The position numbers and the translations under genes were made by a program. A stretch of DNA of 64,000 nt from Lutibacter citreus (GTDB taxonomy: Bacteria > Bacteroidota > Bacteroidia > Flavobacteriales > Flavobacteriaceae): positions 310,001 to 374,000 of the forward strand of contig NZ_QEIH01000003.1 in NCBI RefSeq assembly GCF_003260195.1, read 5' to 3'. The notes under the pieces are model-generated. The model was not told where the DNA came from. It did not search any database and worked only from the letters and a program-made list of their open reading frames with translations. Below are positions 52,934 through 60,753 of the stretch, piece by piece (within the stretch, counting starts at the first letter, position 1; each line of letters opens with the position of its first letter).

Positions 52934-54295
52934 ATGAAATCTAAAATGAAATCATCAAAAGATGTTTCTGTTTTAAAACAGCTAATGACTTATACGGGCC
53001 CCGCAGTGTTAGGCCTTTTAATTAATGCGCTGTATAATATTGTTGACCGAATATTTGTTGGACAATTTGTAGGGGCAGAGGGATTATCAGCTGTAACAAT
53101 GGTGTTTCCAGTATCTATTTTTCAATTTGCATTTATACTTTTGTTTAGTAGTGGTACAGGCGTTTTAATTTCTAATTATTTAGGTAAATCTACTCCTGAA
53201 AAGGCGGAAATAGCTCTTGGTAATATGGTTGCAGGACTTTTGGTATCTATAGTTGTATTTACTTCTGCTGGATTGCTATTTTACGAACCTTTATTAAAGT
53301 TTTTTGGTGCTAGTGGAAAACTTCTTGCTATGTCTGGAGATTATCTTCAAGTAATTGTAATTGGCTTCCCATTATCCTTTTTTATAGCTTTAGAGTTTAC
53401 TTGTAGAGCAGAAGGAAATCCACGTTTACCAGCAATTCTTGTATTTGTTTCATCAATAATTAACATTTTGTTAGATATTGTTTTTATGAAAGGTTTTGAT
53501 ATGGGAGTTCGTGGAGCAGGATTAGCAACAATTATTGCTCAAGGGGTAAATGGTTCACTTTTATTGGCTTATTATTTAAGAGGCAAGAGTGTGATAAAAC
53601 TTTTATGGAAAAATATTAGACTGCAGAAAAAAATAATTTTCCCAATGCTATTATTAGGTTTATCACCATTTATAATGGATTTTGCCACCAGTTTACAAAA
53701 TATGATTATTAATAATCTATTAATTAAATCTGGAGGTTCTGAAGCAGTAGCCGTTATGGGAATTATTTTTAGTGTGAACGTTTTATTTATGATGACATCT
53801 CTTGGTATTGGAGATGGAATACAACCTATTGTTAGTTTTAATTTAGGGGCCAATCAGCATGTTAAAAACTATAGAATCTTACGTTATACAATGATTATTA
53901 TTGGTTTAATTGGACTTTTAGGTGTGTTGATATGTGAGCTGTTTCCAAATTTAATAATTAGGATTTTTATTAATAATGAAGCTATTACTGAAATGGCGGA
54001 AAAAGCCTTACAAATTTTTGCATTTTGTATACCTTTTTATATGATTCAAATAATTGCTACACGTTATTTTCAAGCTGTACAAGAAAATAATATTGCTGTA
54101 TTTTTGGCTATTCTTCGCCCAATATTGTTGTTTGTACCAATATTATACACTTTAAATCATTTTTATGGTTTAAATGGAATATGGATAGCATTTGTAGTAA
54201 GTGATAGTTTGGCAGCTTTAGTTTCTTTATTGCTTGTTCGAAAATATTCATTAAAAAAATTAAGAGTTCCAAGAAAATCTAATTGGTTAACTTAA
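52934..54295 (+). CDS. MATE-family multidrug/sodium antiporter
   Basis: 453 residues, twelve predicted membrane helices in two similar halves. The family entrance is QLMTYTGPAVLGLLINALYNIVDRIFVGQFVGAEGLSAV, followed by PVSIFQFAFILLFSSGTGVLI. The second half begins PMLLLGLSPFIMDFATSLQN and has GDGIQPIVSFNLGANQH. It exports cationic drugs or metabolites by Na+ or H+ exchange. It lies 111 bases after the LytTR gene on the same strand and may be under its control. Confidence 0.9.
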   Translation: MKSKMKSSKDVSVLKQLMTYTGPAVLGLLINALYNIVDRIFVGQFVGAEGLSAVTMVFPVSIFQFAFILLFSSGTGVLISNYLGKSTPEKAEIALGNMVAGLLVSIVVFTSAGLLFYEPLLKFFGASGKLLAMSGDYLQVIVIGFPLSFFIALEFTCRAEGNPRLPAILVFVSSIINILLDIVFMKGFDMGVRGAGLATIIAQGVNGSLLLAYYLRGKSVIKLLWKNIRLQKKIIFPMLLLGLSPFIMDFATSLQNMIINNLLIKSGGSEAVAVMGIIFSVNVLFMMTSLGIGDGIQPIVSFNLGANQHVKNYRILRYTMIIIGLIGLLGVLICELFPNLIIRIFINNEAITEMAEKALQIFAFCIPFYMIQIIATRYFQAVQENNIAVFLAILRPILLFVPILYTLNHFYGLNGIWIAFVVSDSLAALVSLLLVRKYSLKKLRVPRKSNWLT

Positions 54296-54357
54296 AATTT
54301 CAATCTCTATTTTAGCTCAAATATTAAAAATAAAATATTTATTATGTAGAGAAATTT

Positions 54358-54510
54358 ATTATCAATAGCGGTAGCAACAACAAAGATAAAGCTATTAGTT
54401 CTAAAGAAGCCATTGGGTATATAGCAGAAAACTTTAATGTATTAGATACAAACAAAAATTAAAGTATTAACCTTACTGAATTAATAGGTTTACTTGGTTT
54501 ATTGAAATAA
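54358..54510 (+). pseudogene. EF-hand protein remnant
   Basis: A start-less frame reads NSGSNNKDKAISSKEAIGYI, then NFNVLDTNKN, a TAA stop, and SINLTELIGLLGLLK before another stop. Both halves match calcium-binding EF-hand loops (D-x-N-x-N-x-S-I-x-x-x-E), and the TAA falls inside the second loop. No ATG precedes it in frame. Probably a decayed small calcium-binding protein. Confidence 0.45.
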
Positions 54511-54710
54511 TTTTATAAAAAAGACATATTTAAAAAGGTATGCTTTTTTTAGGTGAAATCACTAAAATTACTTTACTTATAGATTTAGAATACCCATTCA
54601 TCTATTTCATTTTTTTTGTAATTATTAGATAAATACCTTTAAACTATTAATGTAAAATAGAGTCTAAGTATTTAGATAAAAAGAAGTATAAATATTAAAA
54701 TTATGAAATT

Positions 54711-55316
54711 ATGAAATCATTTATGAAAGCATATGTGTTACTAGCATTATTTTTGATGGCTATAACAACGCAGGTTTCTGCACAAACTCGTAGAGGAACT
54801 TCAACAAATAATAAAACAGTAAAAAGAACAAGTATTTCTAAGGCAAATAAAAGTTCTATTAGCAGAAGAGTACCAAGTACTAAAGTAATTTATAAAACAC
54901 CAAAAAGGAAAGTAATTGCAGTACGTAATGTTCCAAACAGAACTATAATTAATTATAAAAATCAAAATTATTATTACGCTAATAATAAATTTTATACACG
55001 ATCTAGAGGAAGCTATATAGTTATCGCCCCAAAAATTGGTTTTAGAATAAATGTACTACCATCAAATTATAAAAGAATACGTTATAATAACCACAACTAT
55101 TATAATGCGTATGGTATTTTTTACATACAAATTAATAATGAATATGAGGTTGTAGATCCAGAAATTGGTACAGTAGTTTATGAGCTGCCAGATAATTACG
55201 AAAAAGTAGTTATTGATGGACAAACTTATTACGAGTATGCTAATATTTTGTACGAAAAAGTACAAATAGATGGTACTAGAGCTTATGAAGTTATTGGTAT
55301 TATTGATATGAAATAA
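54711..55316 (+). CDS. Secreted DUF6515-like tyrosine-rich protein
   Basis: 201 residues with a signal peptide ending VSAQT, then a basic serine/threonine-rich stretch of about 60 residues. Three short repeats of a tyrosine-rich unit follow: YKNQNYYYANNKFYTRSRG with APKIGFRINVLPSNY; YNNHNYYNAYGIFYIQ with DPEIGTVVYELPDNY; and IDGQTYYEYANILYEKV. This is the DUF6515 pattern (YY-x-x-G-x-FY ... P-x-x-G-x-x-V-x-x-LP). Such proteins are surface or periplasmic with unknown role, often near stress genes. It is monocistronic, with a strong terminator 43 bases downstream. Confidence 0.75.
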   Translation: MKSFMKAYVLLALFLMAITTQVSAQTRRGTSTNNKTVKRTSISKANKSSISRRVPSTKVIYKTPKRKVIAVRNVPNRTIINYKNQNYYYANNKFYTRSRGSYIVIAPKIGFRINVLPSNYKRIRYNNHNYYNAYGIFYIQINNEYEVVDPEIGTVVYELPDNYEKVVIDGQTYYEYANILYEKVQIDGTRAYEVIGIIDMK

Positions 55317-55359
55317 AAAATGAATATTAATTGATTGTCCGATTGATTAATAGTTGAAA

Positions 55360-55392
55360 GGAGAATAGTTATAAAAACTATTCTCCTTTTTT
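55360..55392 (+). terminator. Strong rho-independent terminator
   Basis: GGAGAATAGTT (55360-55370) pairs perfectly with AACTATTCTCC (55376-55386) around ATAAA and is followed by six T. It ends the DUF6515-like gene. Confidence 0.9.
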
Positions 55393-55434
55393 ATTTTTAT
55401 AGATTCTCTATTTTTGGTCTTAAGATTTTAAGAC

Positions 55435-55477
55435 TGACCCAAGTCATTTTATAAAATTCATATCATTTTTATATTTA
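55435..55477 (+). promoter_or_regulatory. FNR-like box and -7 element ahead of the 74-residue/ArsC-like pair
   Basis: TGACCCAAGTCA at 55435-55446 is an inverted repeat (TGAC-N4-GTCA). TATATTTA, a near match to TAnnTTTG, begins exactly 23 bases after it at 55470. The start codon lies at 55496. The same geometry occurs at 56148 and 59236. Confidence 0.6.
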
Positions 55478-55495
55478 CATATCAAATTTGATATT

Positions 55496-55720
55496 ATGAA
55501 AGATTTACATCAAATTCAAAATGAAATTACGGAACTCACAACCAGAATAGAAACCAACTATCCTGAGTTATATCGTTCTTTGGATGAGAATCCAATAACA
55601 TTGTCCGTAAGTGAATATCCACAAATAAATAAAAAGGTAATGGAAGATTATCTGCAAACCTTAAAGGATATATTAAAGCATTATTTAGAAGAACTAAAAA
55701 TAATTAATAGTAGTATTTAA
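55496..55720 (+). CDS. Small helical protein of unknown function
   Basis: 74 residues, soluble, predicted as two helices: DLHQIQNEITELTTRIETNYPELYRS and MEDYLQTLKDILKHYLEELK, joined by LDENPITLSVSEYPQINK. A truncated relative lies at 28238-28405. No named family is recognised. It is followed 10 bases later by the ArsC-like gene and is preceded by an FNR-like box, which suggests induction under low oxygen or redox stress. Confidence 0.7.
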   Translation: MKDLHQIQNEITELTTRIETNYPELYRSLDENPITLSVSEYPQINKKVMEDYLQTLKDILKHYLEELKIINSSI

Positions 55721-55730
55721 TAATACGGTT

Positions 55731-56096
55731 ATGGGTGAAATCTCTACATCTAACAGGCAAATTACATTGTATTATAGTTCAAAATCTATTAGAGCAAAGC
55801 AAACATTAATATATGCTAAAGCTGAAGGATTACCCATTTATGAAATAGATATTTTAAAAAATAAACTTACAGGAACCCAATTAGTTGAACTTGCTGATAG
55901 GTTAAATTTAGAACTTGCTGATCTTGTAAACCAACAACATCCAGCCTATAAATTAAAATTTGAACATCACAATCTTTCTACAAATGATTGGATAAAAATG
56001 ATTCAACATAATCCAGAAATTATGAAACAACCAATTGCTTTACGAGGCGATATTACTATTTTAATTGAAACACCTACTGATATTATTAAGATTTAA
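55731..56096 (+). CDS. ArsC/Spx-family protein without cysteine
   Basis: 121 residues of thioredoxin-like ArsC fold: ITLYYSSKSIRAKQTLIYAKAEG, YEIDILKNKLTGTQLVELADRL and IMKQPIALRGDITILIETP, which match the ArsC/Spx order (active-site loop, then LT-x-x-x-L, then P-x-x-x-R-P-I-like segment). The active-site cysteine is replaced by serine in SSKSIRAK and the protein has no cysteine at all, so it cannot be an arsenate reductase. It is probably a Spx-like interaction protein. It forms an operon with the 74-residue gene under the FNR-like box. Confidence 0.75.
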   Translation: MGEISTSNRQITLYYSSKSIRAKQTLIYAKAEGLPIYEIDILKNKLTGTQLVELADRLNLELADLVNQQHPAYKLKFEHHNLSTNDWIKMIQHNPEIMKQPIALRGDITILIETPTDIIKI

Positions 56097-56147
56097 ATTA
56101 CGAGTAAACCTGTTTAAGGGGAAAAATAAACTTAAAAACTTATAAAA

Positions 56148-56190
56148 TGATGTAGATCATTTTGTAACAATTTATTATAAAATAATTTTG
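56148..56190 (+). promoter_or_regulatory. FNR-like box and -7 element ahead of the AhpD-like operon
   Basis: TGATGTAGATCA at 56148-56159 lies within the longer inverted repeat AAAATGAT-GTAG-ATCATTTT. TAATTTTG (TAnnTTTG) begins exactly 23 bases after the 12-mer at 56183. The box centre is about 29.5 bases from the TA, near -41 of the start point, the class II activator position. Confidence 0.65.
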
Positions 56191-56261
56191 AAAAAGCAGA
56201 TTGTTTTGATGATTTTCTTTAAAGCAATTTATATAACATAACACTTTAAATAACTTTAGTT

Positions 56262-56612
56262 ATGATTAAAGATTATTCTAAACACTACAATGATCTCTCA
56301 AAATTAATGAAAGAGATGGGAGAAAGAATCCCTGCTACAATGGAAGGTTTTAACAAATTACATAAAGCTGGTAGCGGTGAAGGGGAGCTTTCATCCAAAA
56401 CAAAAGAACTTATAGCATTAGGAATTGCAATTTCTGTAAGATGTGATGGTTGTATAGCTTTTCACGTACACGATGCTTTAATATCGGGAGCCAGCTCTGA
56501 TGAAATTATGGAAACTATTGGAGTTGCCATACTTATGGGTGGAGGGCCTGCATTAATGTATGGTTGTGAGGCAATGGAAGCATTAAATCAGTTTGTAGTA
56601 TTAGAGAATTAA
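56262..56612 (+). CDS. Carboxymuconolactone decarboxylase/AhpD-like protein
   Basis: 116 residues, all-helical CMD fold. SSKTKELIALGIAISVRCDGCIAFHVHDAL includes the redox motif C-x-x-C followed by H (Cys-Asp-Gly-Cys-x3-His), which marks the AhpD-like peroxidase-reductant branch rather than true decarboxylases. DEIMETIGVAILMGGGPALMYG completes the fold. It probably reduces peroxides or an antioxidant partner in the cytoplasm. It is the first gene after the FNR-like box; the acid phosphatase gene starts 12 bases later. Confidence 0.9.
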   Translation: MIKDYSKHYNDLSKLMKEMGERIPATMEGFNKLHKAGSGEGELSSKTKELIALGIAISVRCDGCIAFHVHDALISGASSDEIMETIGVAILMGGGPALMYGCEAMEALNQFVVLEN

Positions 56613-56624
56613 TTAGGAAATATT

Positions 56625-57455
56625 ATGAGGAATAAAATACGTGTCATTTTTTTAACTTTAATAGTATTGGTAGGGTGTAAAACTAAAATTACTAAAAGCC
56701 AATACAATCCAGTAAAAATTGAAAAAGTTTGTATTCCAAATAGAGAATATTCAATACAAGCGGTCTTATGGCAACAAAACGCTGCAGAATATCGTGCATT
56801 AGCATATCAAGCGTTTAACTTAGCTAAATTACAGTTAAATAGTATTTTAGATACTGAAACTAGTAATAAAAAGCCTTTTGCTATTATTACAGATATTGAT
56901 GAAACGCTCTTGGATAATAGTCCTTATAGCGGTAAGCAAATTAAATTAGATGAGGAGTTTACCAAAATGAGATGGGCTGAATGGGTTAAGAGAAAGGAAG
57001 CAAAAGCAATTCCAGGATCGCTTGATTTTTTTAATTATGCCAGAAGTAAAGGAGTGGACGTATTTTATATTTCAAATAGATCCGTAAATTATAAACAAGA
57101 AACTATTGAAAACCTTCGCGAAGCAGGATTTCCATTTGCAAATGCCTCACATGTTTTATTAAAAAAAGCTACCAGTGGAAAAGAGGTAAGAAGACTGAAA
57201 GTAAATAAATCGCACGAAATTATACTGTTAATTGGTGATAATTTATCAGATTTTTCAATGGTATTTGATAACCGATCTAAAGATGAAAGAAATAAGAGAG
57301 TAGATAGTTTGAAAACTAATTTTGGTAAAAAGTTTATTGTACTTCCTAATCCAACTTATGGAGATTGGGAAACCGATGGGGTTTTAAAAGGAAAATATAA
57401 TTGGACCTATTTTCAAAGAGATTCTATCCGTCATTCAAATATTAAATCCTATTAA
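56625..57455 (+). CDS. 5'-nucleotidase/acid phosphatase lipoprotein, e(P4)/class C family
   Basis: 276 residues with a lipoprotein signal peptide (LTLIVLVGCKTK). The haloacid-dehalogenase-type motif I is ITDIDETLLDNSPYS with both catalytic aspartates. The second motif region is VFYISNRSVNYKQET, and motif III/IV LLIGDNLSDFS. The Trp-rich acidic segment MRWAEWVKRKEAKAIPGSLDFF is typical of class C acid phosphatases such as e(P4). It dephosphorylates nucleotides (and nicotinamide nucleotides in Haemophilus) at the outer face. It is 12 bases after the AhpD-like gene. Confidence 0.92.
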   Translation: MRNKIRVIFLTLIVLVGCKTKITKSQYNPVKIEKVCIPNREYSIQAVLWQQNAAEYRALAYQAFNLAKLQLNSILDTETSNKKPFAIITDIDETLLDNSPYSGKQIKLDEEFTKMRWAEWVKRKEAKAIPGSLDFFNYARSKGVDVFYISNRSVNYKQETIENLREAGFPFANASHVLLKKATSGKEVRRLKVNKSHEIILLIGDNLSDFSMVFDNRSKDERNKRVDSLKTNFGKKFIVLPNPTYGDWETDGVLKGKYNWTYFQRDSIRHSNIKSY

Positions 57456-57498
57456 AATGCCTATAAATTGTAAACTTTAAAAACTAAATAGATATACT

Positions 57499-57888
57499 AT
57501 GCTAACAGAAATACTATATAACTCTAATATGCATTTTGAACATCAACTTTGGAAACGAGAACTCGCTTTTTGGAAGGATGAGTTAAATTTTTTAAATATA
57601 AAATTGAGTGAATTAGTAACACGATGGACAAACAAGGAAGTTCTAGATAAGTTGGAGTATTATCAAAATGAATTTATTGTTCATGGGGGAATTATGGAAG
57701 ATATTAATGAAGCTATTACAGTTCATGAAACGCATGTAGCAGAAGAACAAGACAATATAGGCTTAAATGAACAAGACATTAAAATGATTAAAAAACATAT
57801 TGAATTAAGAAATAGTCTTGAAACACAACGACAAATTTATTCAGACCTTAAAAAAGAGTTTTTTAAGTTTCTAGAAGAGTTTATGTAA
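57499..57888 (+). CDS. Coiled-coil protein of unknown function
   Basis: 129 residues, predicted almost entirely helical: WKRELAFWKDELNFLNIKLSEL, then a central helix with HGGIMEDINEAITVHETHVAE, then QDIKMIKKHIELRNSLETQRQ. No signal peptide or membrane helix. A start at the ATG 30 bases in (MHFEHQLW) is also possible. No family recognised. It lies between the acid phosphatase and the MgtC/DUF4010 gene, with gaps of 43 and 6 bases, in the same transcription unit. Confidence 0.65.
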   Translation: MLTEILYNSNMHFEHQLWKRELAFWKDELNFLNIKLSELVTRWTNKEVLDKLEYYQNEFIVHGGIMEDINEAITVHETHVAEEQDNIGLNEQDIKMIKKHIELRNSLETQRQIYSDLKKEFFKFLEEFM

Positions 57889-57894
57889 TAAAAT

Positions 57895-59166
57895 ATGCAA
57901 ATATATGAAGCAATAAAAGAACAAGTTGGATCTTATATTCTTGGCGTATTAATAAGTTTAGGTATAGGTTTAATACTTGGTTTGGAAAGAGAATACGACA
58001 AGCTCAAGGAAGAAAAAGGTTTTGCCGGAATTCGTACATTTCCTATTGTTGCTATACTCGGATTTTCTATAAGCAATTTAACAGAAACATATACTCCTTG
58101 GTTAATTATTATAGGTTTAGGAGCAATAATTTTATTTTTAGCATTAAATTATTTTTCTATAAAACAAGTAGAGACAGGGCAAGGGTTAACTACCAATTTA
58201 GCTCTAATTGCAACTTTTGTTTTAGGAATAATGGTTTCTGCTGAATATTATAAAAATGCCGTAGCAACCGCAGTTATTATAGTTACATTACTTTCACTTA
58301 AAACTCGATTTCGCTCTGTAATAAAAAATATTACTTCAAATGAGCTTTTTGCATTTATAAAGTTCTCTATTATTGCTTTATTAATTTTGCCTTTTTTACC
58401 CAATAAAACGTATGGGCCAAACAATTTATTAAACCCTTTTGAAATTGGTTCTATTATAGTAATTGTATCCTTTTTAAATTTTATAGGATACTTTTTAGTG
58501 AAATTTGTAGGTACAAAAAAAGGAATTTTATTAACAGCAATACTTGGCGGACTTATTTCTAGTACTGCAGTGGCCTGGAATTACGCCATAAAAAGTAAAG
58601 AATTGCCAGAGTTTTCTAAAAAGTATAGTGCAGGTATTATAGTAGCGTCTGCAATTATGTTTCCTAGGCTTGCTTTATTAGCCTATATTTTTAATAATGA
58701 AATTATAAGGTATTTGGCATTTCCTTTTAGTTTATTAACAACTATTTGTATTGTAGCTACTTTAGTGTTAATGCGAAGGGATGATAATAAACCCGAGATT
58801 GATTTTAAACTTGGTAATCCTTTAAATATTTTAAATGCTATTGGTTTTGGAGTCGTGTATTTAATTATTCTTTTTGCCGTTTTTTATAGCAACAAATATT
58901 TTGGGGAAAATGGGTTATACTTTTCAGCTTTAATAGCAGGTTTGGCAGATACCGATGCAATTACAATTAGTATGTCTAAATTTTCTTTAGAAGGAGATAA
59001 ACTTCAATTGGCATCTTCAGTAATTATAGCAGCTACCGTAAGTAATATGTTAGTGAAATTGGGTATTTCCATGCTAAGAGGTTCAAAAGTTACAGGTAAA
59101 CTAGTAGGCTACGCATTTGGGATTATAATTTTAATAGGAGTTATTTACATACTCATCTATTTATAA
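57895..59166 (+). CDS. MgtC/SapB and DUF4010 membrane protein
   Basis: 423 residues with 11-13 membrane helices. The N-terminal MgtC-like domain is VLISLGIGLILGLEREYDKLK followed by GIRTFPIVAILGFSI. The DUF4010 part has LNFIGYFLVKFVG, GGLISSTAVAWNYAIKSKE and SALIAGLADTDAITISMSK. Full-length members of this fusion are common in Bacteroidota and have no established transport substrate; the two acidic motifs (STAVAW and AGLADTDA) may be ion sites. It starts six bases after the coiled-coil gene and is the last gene before the ferritin promoter. Confidence 0.88.
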   Translation: MQIYEAIKEQVGSYILGVLISLGIGLILGLEREYDKLKEEKGFAGIRTFPIVAILGFSISNLTETYTPWLIIIGLGAIILFLALNYFSIKQVETGQGLTTNLALIATFVLGIMVSAEYYKNAVATAVIIVTLLSLKTRFRSVIKNITSNELFAFIKFSIIALLILPFLPNKTYGPNNLLNPFEIGSIIVIVSFLNFIGYFLVKFVGTKKGILLTAILGGLISSTAVAWNYAIKSKELPEFSKKYSAGIIVASAIMFPRLALLAYIFNNEIIRYLAFPFSLLTTICIVATLVLMRRDDNKPEIDFKLGNPLNILNAIGFGVVYLIILFAVFYSNKYFGENGLYFSALIAGLADTDAITISMSKFSLEGDKLQLASSVIIAATVSNMLVKLGISMLRGSKVTGKLVGYAFGIIILIGVIYILIYL

Positions 59167-59235
59167 ATAGTATTCCTTTCTCTAAATAAACTCTCAAGAA
59201 ATTCAAAAATAAAATAAATACTTTTTTTATTAGGC

Positions 59236-59278
59236 TGACCTAGGTCAGTGCATCACGCTTGATAACTAATTAATTTTG
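59236..59278 (+). promoter_or_regulatory. FNR-like box and -7 element ahead of ferritin
   Basis: TGACCTAGGTCA at 59236-59247 is a perfect palindrome, extended by one base on each side. TAATTTTG (TAnnTTTG) starts exactly 23 bases later at 59271. The start codon is at 59334. The spacing is identical to that at 55435 and 56148. Confidence 0.65.
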
Positions 59279-59333
59279 ATGTTGAAATATTTAATTAGTA
59301 TTAAGGAAAAATAAATTTTTAAAACTGATAAAA

Positions 59334-59843
59334 ATGAAAACAAAATCAGAATTTTTAAGTGAAGAAATGGTTAAATTACTTAATTACCGTGTAGAACAAG
59401 AAGAATATTCAGCAAGAATATACTTATCTATGGCTAATTGGTTAAATGATAAAGGTTTTGCAGGTGCAGCAAAACTATTTAAAGATTATAGTGATGAAGA
59501 ACTTGTACATGCAGACAAAGCCAAAAATATGCTTTTAGCCAATGGAATAAGACCTATTACACCTGCCTTAAAACAACCTAAACAAGATTTTTTAAGCCTT
59601 CCAGATGTTTTAATATCAGCATTAGATCACGAAAAAGAAATCACAAAACAATGTTATGCACTTACAAAAGCAGCTCATACAGAAGAAAATTTTATGGTTG
59701 TAGAGCTAGGTTTATGGTATTGTAAAGAACAAGCGGAGGAATTAAATAAAGTACAATACTTTATTGGAAGATTAGAAGCCTTTGGAGAAGAATCTATTAT
59801 GTTGAGAGAATTGGATAAAGAAATGGGGCAATTAGCCAAATAA
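59334..59843 (+). CDS. Ferritin (FtnA-like)
   Basis: 169 residues of four-helix ferritin. The ferroxidase and bundle helices are seen in YRVEQEEYSARIYLSMANWLND, KLFKDYSDEELVHADKAKNMLL and ENFMVVELGLWYCKEQAEEL, with the Glu, Glu-x-x-His pattern of the diiron site. It stores iron in the cytoplasm. A tyrosine-rich first helix and no haem-binding methionine make it an ftn rather than a bacterioferritin. It is the first gene of a run with the DUF1269-like, gpmA, lipoprotein and HdeD-like genes, under an FNR-like box. Confidence 0.93.
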   Translation: MKTKSEFLSEEMVKLLNYRVEQEEYSARIYLSMANWLNDKGFAGAAKLFKDYSDEELVHADKAKNMLLANGIRPITPALKQPKQDFLSLPDVLISALDHEKEITKQCYALTKAAHTEENFMVVELGLWYCKEQAEELNKVQYFIGRLEAFGEESIMLRELDKEMGQLAK

Positions 59844-59899
59844 TTTGTTCGTGAAATTTAGAATAATAGCAATTAGTAATAACCTTTAAAGTAAAAAAA

Positions 59900-60718
59900 A
59901 TGGCAAATATTTTAGTTATTCCTTTTAAGGAAGATACAAAAGCTCTTGAAGCATTACATAAAATAAAAGAATTAGATTCTTATGGTGATATTACACTGTA
60001 TGATCACTTAATGGTTCGTAAAGTTGATGAAAATCATTATGAATTATTGAACGATCAAACAGCTGGAGAGGGTTGGAGAACTCTTACTGGTGGGGCAATT
60101 GGAGGTCTTTTTGGTTCTATTGCAGGTCCTGTTGGTTTTGTTATAGGTTTATATTCAGGTTTAACTGTTGGAGCAGTGATAGATGTTGGTCGTTATAATT
60201 TTGAAGATAATTTTATAAAAAAAATCAGTAATAAAATGACTGTAGGAACCATTGCTATTGTAGCTGAAGTGAGTGAAAATAGTTCAGTGTTTATAGATGA
60301 TGCTCTTAGATCTTATAGTTCAGAAATTATTAGAAGTGAAGCTGAAATTGAGTTTGACGATTATATAGATGAATATATAGAAGATTTGGAAGATAAAATT
60401 GAAGATCAACGAGAAAAGTTAAAAAAAGTAACAGCTTCTGAAAAAACTAAAATCAGAATTAAAATCAACGATTTAAAAGCAAAAAGGAAAATTAAAATTA
60501 CTGAATTGGAAGACAAAAAAAAATCTATGATAAAAGAAATTAAGAACAAAACAACAAATAGAATTAACAAATTAGAATCTAGCCTTAAAGGTTATGAAGA
60601 TGCCGTTACTAATTCATTTGTTAAAGCTAGAAGAAACAGGATAAAAAAGAGAATTAAAAAACAAGAGGATAAATTAACTCAATTATACAATGCATTGGGT
60701 GAAGATATTTTGGATTAA
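59900..60718 (+). CDS. DUF1269-like membrane-associated protein with long coiled coil
   Basis: 272 residues. The first 95 match the DUF1269 plan: ANILVIPFKEDTKALEALHKI, then LYDHLMVRKVDENHY, and a glycine-rich hydrophobic hairpin TGGAIGGLFGSIAGPVGFV. A second beta part (MTVGTIAIVAEVSENS) follows. From about residue 155 on there is a charged coiled coil of about 115 residues (EYIEDLEDKIEDQREKLKKV, KARRNRIKKRIKKQEDKL). It probably binds the inner membrane by the glycine-rich hairpin. Function unknown. Confidence 0.75.
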   Translation: MANILVIPFKEDTKALEALHKIKELDSYGDITLYDHLMVRKVDENHYELLNDQTAGEGWRTLTGGAIGGLFGSIAGPVGFVIGLYSGLTVGAVIDVGRYNFEDNFIKKISNKMTVGTIAIVAEVSENSSVFIDDALRSYSSEIIRSEAEIEFDDYIDEYIEDLEDKIEDQREKLKKVTASEKTKIRIKINDLKAKRKIKITELEDKKKSMIKEIKNKTTNRINKLESSLKGYEDAVTNSFVKARRNRIKKRIKKQEDKLTQLYNALGEDILD

Positions 60719-60753
60719 TTTGAAAAATTAGAAAATTTTAAAATGAAGTAGAA

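Noticed and set aside
53572..53853. 93-codon minus-strand frame inside the MATE gene
   Set aside because: Shadow of a clear twelve-helix transporter gene.
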